Origin: Centroberyx gerrardi
Taxonomy: Eukaryota; Chordata; Actinopteri; Beryciformes; Berycidae
Length of the DNA: 64,000 nucleotides
Reading direction: 5' to 3'
NCBI RefSeq assembly: GCF_048128805.1
Contig: NC_136012.1
Span: 15,516,725 to 15,580,724, forward strand
Notes under the pieces: model-generated
Seen by the model: the letters and a program-made list of their open reading frames with translations, nothing else
Database searches by the model: none
Told to the model about the DNA's origin: nothing
Program-made: the position numbers and the translations under genes
Shown: positions 58,416 to 64,000 of the stretch, one piece after another
Layout of the letters: each line of letters starts with the position of its first letter
How positions within the stretch are numbered: the stretch's first letter is position 1

Positions 58416-60068
58416 TGAGATAGTACTATTAGAGCCAAGCCAGAGAAATAGGCCTCTTGGTGCAGTGAAAGAGAAGAAGAGGGGAGTTGGATGGTGAAAG
58501 GATGGCGAGCGGAGGATAGATAAAATACTTGGTGGAAAGATGCAGTCTAGAGAGGACAGGATGAAGGAGGAAGGAGGAGAAAAATGAGCATGGAGGGAGA
58601 GTTAATCAGAGGGAGGGAGATACTGATTGTGGACCCAGATGTTTCCAAATGATCCATTGAGACCCCCCCCCACCTCCCCTGCTCCCCTCCCCAATTCTCT
58701 CTCTCACTCTTTCACGCCTCAGAATATGTCATTCTGCCAATGCTGTGAGTAAGCTGTGTGTGGGCACATGCACGTGCGTGTGTGTGTGTGTGTGTGTGTG
58801 ACTGAGTCCTCGTTCGAGTGCACTTGCCTGTGAGTGTGCCTGAGAGTGTGTGCATATATTTGACCTGACCTACTCTGATCAGATTAGTATTGTTTTCTCC
58901 AGCCGATGCTACAGGGTGTGAGTCCATGCTTGACCCACAGCATGGGTCACCTCTCCTTCCCCCTCAGGTCCCCCACATCCCCTTCCACCTTCTGCCACAC
59001 TGGCTCAGTCGCAGGATCTTAGGTATAATAATATTTTTAGGACGTCAAGTTTTCTACACATTTCTTTCTCTCTGCAACCATTCGATACTGATTCTTTTTC
59101 AAAGTTTCATTTCAGCAGAATCAAAGTTCAAAGATTCAGCAAACTCATAAATCCTTGTCTGTAAATATTTTAGCGCTTAACTCTGTGACTCTTACTGTCA
59201 CTTTCTTTTTGCATCACTGTTATCACCAGAGGTCCCTCCAGTCTGTCACAGCTTTGTTCCTCATTTTCCCCCACTGTCCTGATCTCTCATCAACCATCAG
59301 CCTTTTGCTTCTGTTTTCTACATCTGGGAGTCAAATGTTTCTGTCCTGAAAACTACTAGTGGTGTTGAGACTCCAAAATGTACTGTTCAACCTTTTGTGT
59401 CACAGGCATAATTTGACAAAATATCCACGCGGGCCACCTGATGGAATGACATACCTGTTCTCACCTACATAGGTCACCCTAGTTAAATAGCACAAGGGAT
59501 AGTTTCATCAAATCCTGTGTAACGATAAATGCCATCTACTCACAACTGCAGGGTTTTGAATCCATCCAGAGGCTCATGTCCGTTTTCCCCACTTTGAAAC
59601 TCTCCCCTGATAACACAGTGCAAGACATTCCTATCTCTGCACTGGCATTACTCAGCTATCTCTCGCAGTAGTCTACCAACCGTATATTTTCTTAGCACTG
59701 AGCACTGATCTCCCCTATTCCACTGCTCTCCGCAGACCTCCAGCAGGACCAGGGGACGATCCCATAGTGTTGATGTCCTGCAAAAACCCTGCAAAACCTG
59801 TTTCTCAAAAACAAAAACAAAAGTTTTATAGATTTGAGGAAACTGATCGATTTTCCCATTGATGTTTTCTGTTTGACTTGGTTCAGGCTTATAAAATAAT
59901 CTACATGTGAGAGACGATACCAGCTGCTAATTACAAATATGGCAAAATTAAACATACAAATGTGTTTTGACAGGACGGTGCCTATATGCTCCTGCATTAA
60001 AAGAATCAAACGTGACCCTGCTCCTAGCTTAGCCAAAAAGAGAGAGTAAAAGAGAGAGAGAGAATGCA

Positions 60069-60069
<1 letters not shown>

Positions 60070-60110
<41 letters not shown>
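60070..60110. repeat. (TG)n microsatellite
   Basis: ATGTATGTG leading into about twenty TG units. Confidence 0.92.
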
Positions 60111-60111
<1 letters not shown>

Positions 60112-60134
60112 TCTCAAAGGCCTCAGACTGTCAT

Positions 60135-60190
60135 TCAAGCTTTGGGGGGCTTATCTTGGGGAGCAAGGGCACCTGGCTTAGCTGGCTTTG
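60135..60190 (-). CDS. Doubtful terminal coding exon, Lys/Pro/Ala-rich
   Basis: The minus strand has a good acceptor (TATCTGCCGTCCCCACAG) followed by an open 56-bp stretch reading KPAKPGALAPQDKPPKA and a TGA. The pattern looks like the tail of a basic, proline/alanine-rich protein. No upstream exon that joins it was found in the 3.8 kb up to the window edge, and the family is unknown. It may be chance. Confidence 0.18.
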
Positions 60191-61158
60191 CTGTGGGGAC
60201 GGCAGATACTGTATCTGCGTGCACACTCACTGAAGATGTGACAGCAGGTATCCACTAGGGGGAAGAGACACAACACCATGTCATCATGGGCAACACATAA
60301 AACATGCACAGGAAAAAGCTCTTCTTTTCGGTGTTTGCGCCTTTTCTGTTAAGTTCTGTTCATTTCTGTTCTGTTCTGTTAAGTTCTGTTCTGTTCTCTT
60401 CTCTTCAATAAACAAACAAACACACACACACACATACATAGGAGCAGCAAGCTGTAAGGGGAGATAGAATAGAGCAGGGATTTGAAACATACGTATGTTC
60501 GTGCCTCAGCCTGTTATCTTTTCTCAGTCAATGCACCACATGACGACTGCCTGAGAGGCTTGAAATTACAATCATGCTCATGTGAAGTGAAAATATTTAG
60601 GGTGAGCGATTTCAGTAGCTCCTACTCTCTTCTTGTAGCAGTCTCCTCTTTTTCCTCTGCTGCTCTTTTGTGCCCACCTACACTTCAAGGCACACGGAAT
60701 TGTGCACGCGTGCACTCAAGCCCATACGCGTGCACACAATATACACACACACACACACACATACGTGCACACATACACACACACGCGCAGACACACACTC
60801 AACACACACAGAGTCCATATGTTTGCAGCTGGCTGGATAAATCATTTTGACAGGTGAACACAGATTAGGAGTCCCTGAGCTCTCTCTTCAAACAGAATGA
60901 TGGCAGAAATTCCCATGGCAGTAATAGTAGGAGGTAGCAGTGGCACAAGTAACAGTTGTAGAAGCAATAGCTAGCACAAATTGTTATTTTAAACACCATT
61001 TGGAAACACTAAAGGCCAAATGTGATAAATCAAAATCCTAAAAAATTCTAACATCTTGCTTGAGTCCACTTAAACTGTCTCTCTCTCTCGCTCTCTCACT
61101 TCCATCTGTCTGTATGTTCATTCCTGACTTTTTCGCTCTCAAGAAATTAAAGTACGCC

Positions 61159-61197
<39 letters not shown>

Positions 61198-64000
61198 ACG
61201 AACACACACAGATACTGATTGTTCATAGAGAAGTACAGCAGTCTATGTTTGTCCGCCTTTCTATTAAGACCACTTAAATCCCCCCGTCTGCTCTCAGATC
61301 TTCATCCCCCTCACTTCTCAGACCTCTTCAGCCAACCTCCTTTCCTCCTGGCCCATTACATTTCATCATCTCAGCTATCCCTTCTGTCATAAGTGGGCAT
61401 CGGCTTTTAACAAGACGCGGGAGGCCAGCGAAGCAAGAATGGTTAAACGCTCTCTGCCCCTCCATTTCCCTCTCTTGAGCGCGGTGGTGATGGAGCCTCA
61501 TGTCTGGAAGCTTTATTTCCCCTGTGGCCACTCTAGCATATTGTGGGTCATTTGTAGCGCTTAGATGGCTGAGCTGGTGCGCAGATCTCAGCCTAAGCCC
61601 TCCACAGGCTGCCCCAGTCTCTGCCTCAGTCTCTAAGCCCACAGCCAACAGAGAGAAATGTATCACAATGGATGATCAGTTTTCCACTACAATAAAAGAG
61701 CTGTGGGGGAATGGGCTATAGCATTGGATGCACTGTCCAATGTCCTGAAATGTTGAGTTTATCTGTGGAACTGTTCCCATAGCAGCCAGCCTTACAGCAT
61801 GTGTTTTTGGGCATGATAAAATACATTAAAGTCATAATGCACAATGTTAAACAACTTTATGTGCTAAAGAAAACCCCTTTTTCCCGATTTGGCAAGAAAA
61901 AAATGCTGTCTACAGTACAAACACCGTAACTAAAGTGTTTCTTTCAAACAAACAAATACTAAACAAGCCTTATCCTTAGCTTCCAAATTGCCGTTTAAAC
62001 AGGTGCGGGAGAGATGACACCAATTAGGAGCAAAATAGGATATTAATCCACAGCATGAACACAATGTACTGGTAACATTTAAAAATCTGAGAAGGTTAAT
62101 GGAGCTGAATCTCCAGTGTCGAAGGTCTGAAATGTCAACAGAACTCATAGCAACTATCATTCTGACAGAATTTAGGTTTGCAGCCAAGACACAATCCCAT
62201 CTGTTGATGTGAGCAGAGAGAGAGAGAGAGAGAGAGAACAAGAGGAACAGAGGGAAAGAGATAGAGAGAACTGCTTCAGCTCAACTTCATTCATTTCCCA
62301 GCCACATGGAAATAATCTTGAGGCATGAAAAGCGTATCAACATCCCCTAATTGGCATGGACATATCAGAGCGCCCCAGAGGAACAATCTCACCACAACCT
62401 CTGTCTGTGTGGCGGAAAGAGAGAGGACGAGACAGAAAGAGAGACAGAGAGACGAGAGTGAGGGGGAGATGAGCGCAAGAGACGAGAGGGAGATTCAGAA
62501 TGAGACAGAGAAAGATAGAGGAAAAGACAGAAATCAAGACGGATGAACTGGTGTCCTTTGTATACCAAGGAAAGCTGTGTGATACTTATATCATATGACA
62601 CAAGTGTTTAGCGGGGGTAAGTGAGATCTCTGCGGCTCCAGTGTTTTGCTGACAGAAAAGAGAGAAGCACAAGAAGACAATCCACACAGGATATGCCAGG
62701 TAGCATCAGCCTCATTATAAAGTTGAGACGAGCGGTGTTTGTTACTGTCAGATGGAGTTCTTTTTCCTTTTCCTCTTCTTAGAACTATTATATGTCGATT
62801 TGTGTGTAGACATAACACTTGCGCTTGTGCGTGTGTGTGTCTGTGCAGGAGTGTGCGAGGTGTGGGTATGCGTGCGTGCGTGCATGCGTGTGTGTGTGTG
62901 TGTGTGTACGCGCGTACATTCTCTTGTTATGCTGCGGTCCCGGTGGAGAGGCTGAGAATAGTGTGGTCTGTGTTTGAGCGGCACCTGCTCTGTGAGGCTG
63001 TTAGCTCCAGCCTGTCCTCTGTGATTTCAGCCTCGCTCATTATACGGCCCAGAGCTGCCTCCACACTGATACAGCCAAAAACCCTAATGGAGGATAATGA
63101 GCCGCACAGTTTCCCCGCTGCCTAACAGACATAGAGCAGGGGCTGTGCAACCACAGAACCACAGTCCCCCCAGGCCCTGACAATCCCCCAGAAGAAGGGG
63201 GAGGGGGGGGGGAGGGGGGGACAGAAAAGAGACAGATGCGGCTGATGTGACTGTTATGTTTACTGTGAGAGGGTGTGTGGCATTTCATTGTCACAAAATC
63301 GGTGGTTCATGACGTGTCTGCACAGGCCAAACTCTCCAAAGTCCTGGAGATAAACAGGAATCCCCATGGGCCAGACAGAAGCCACACTGAGTTAAGAGCC
63401 TGAAGCTCTCTCCTAAAGAGTGCCGTAGTAATAAACCGACCCACATTATTGGCCGTTACCTCTACAAACATCCGCACAGAACAACAGACGAGCCTCGTCA
63501 AGCTCCTTGCCCTCCTCTCGCGCCACCTCTCCTATTCTCTGTTCAGATCTAACATCAGTCAGAGGCTTTTGGACCTCAGATGTAATTTGCACAGCTGGAT
63601 CGAGGCAGCCGATCTGAGAGGGCGAATTTGGCCGCCGAATAATGCAGAAACACTGCATAATGCAGGGAATAGGCTGTTTGAAGTGCGATGGGGAGGTAAG
63701 AGAGTTACACGAAGGGCAACGGGAGTGCAGATGCATGTGAGCGCACGGGGGAGAAAGACAGAGGATGGGTGTGGAACAGCGAAATGTGAAAGAAATTCCG
63801 GCGATGTTGTTGCACTGCTTGTATTTACTCCACAGCTACTTCAAAGACCTTCTCCGCAGGCTCTGTGGGGCCTGTCTCCACTGGAAGTCGGGATATAATT
63901 CACAGTATCAAAGTCCTGAAGGGCCACTGAAAAAATGTGCATGCCTTCCTTGTACTATACTTCCTCCCTGCTTCAAGTGCTAACATAATCCTGGGGGACG
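60191..64000. other. Gene-poor right end
   Basis: GT/CA tracts at 60415-60436, 60740-60790, 61163-61192 and 62880-62908, a TTCTG pentanucleotide array at 60339-60406, GA-rich tracts at 62216-62236 and 62410-62530, and a G-rich purine run at 63197-63222. Segments 62985-63130 and 63420-63690 are repeat-free and look like candidate conserved non-coding DNA. No exon recognised. Confidence 0.45.
60339..60406. repeat. (TTCTG)n pentanucleotide array
   Basis: About twelve imperfect copies of GTTCT/GTTAAGTTCT with CTTCT variants at the right end. A Thr-Glu-Gln-Asn repeat frame on the minus strand is its translation. Confidence 0.85.

Larger units (their letters stand above)
54478..60130. other. Microsatellite-dense gene-poor region
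   Basis: At least nine GT/CA tracts (54738-54799, 54995-55018, 55790-55884, 55945-55990, 56487-56645, 57977-58030, 58384-58411, 58770-58800, 60070-60110) plus GA repeats at 55032-55058. Low-repeat pieces at 56060-56220 could be conserved non-coding DNA. No coding exon recognised; all longer frames are repeat translations or lack splice support. Confidence 0.5.

Overview
The window is vertebrate, almost certainly ray-finned fish, genomic DNA. The evidence is GT-AG introns, very abundant (CA/GT)n, (GA)n and trinucleotide microsatellites, dispersed repeats of teleost type (a 264-bp element beginning ATGGACTGCATTTATATAG, a GCTCTGGATAAGAG tail, a LINE reverse-transcriptase remnant), GTTAGCTAACGTTAGC palindromes near promoters, and a tandem pair of wnt8a coding units, an arrangement known from zebrafish. 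There are no prokaryotic features, CRISPR arrays, rRNA or convincing tRNA genes.

Layout. 1-4 kb: gene-free, microsatellite-rich, with one AT-rich candidate conserved element. 4.1-6.0 kb, minus strand: an uncharacterised gene for an acidic protein with three ~50-residue repeats around a D-E/K-W-E-P motif and a basic C-terminal segment; a 264-bp repeat lies inside its reading frame. 6.7-8.05 kb, plus strand: a possible small transcription unit whose third exon encodes 52 residues. 9.07-9.85 kb: a long inverted-repeat element holding a decayed LINE fragment; 10.1-10.3 kb a 46-bp minisatellite; 11.26-11.54 kb a MITE-like element. 11.5-22.6 kb: no gene seen.

22.6-33 kb is a compact gene block: foxi1 (minus, two coding exons, 389 aa), syce3 (plus, two coding exons, 84 aa), a small plus-strand gene of 77 aa that I propose as the fish counterpart of human C5orf58, and lcp2/SLP-76 (minus, 15 coding exons reconstructed in frame, 425 aa). 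The foxi1 / small gene / lcp2 order resembles human 5q35. 36.1-41.7 kb: two complete six-exon wnt8 genes in tandem on the minus strand (upstream 359 aa, downstream 351 aa). 44.6-45.5 kb, minus: a beta-thymosin gene (45 aa). 45.6-64 kb: mostly non-coding and packed with microsatellites; it contains a ~310-bp imperfect hairpin at 54.2-54.5 kb and one doubtful terminal exon at 60.1 kb.

The genes are independent eukaryotic units with different roles: ectodermal/otic transcription factor (foxi1), meiotic synaptonemal complex (syce3), T-cell/platelet adaptor (lcp2), mesoderm/posterior Wnt signalling (wnt8a), actin monomer buffering (thymosin). The points most worth a second look are the repeat-split novel gene, the two wnt8a units with apparently separate promoter and poly(A) signals, the C5orf58-like gene, a UG-repeat abutting an lcp2 3' splice site, and the 54-kb hairpin. 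All exon joins come from reading splice sites and phase by eye; no alignment or expression data were available.
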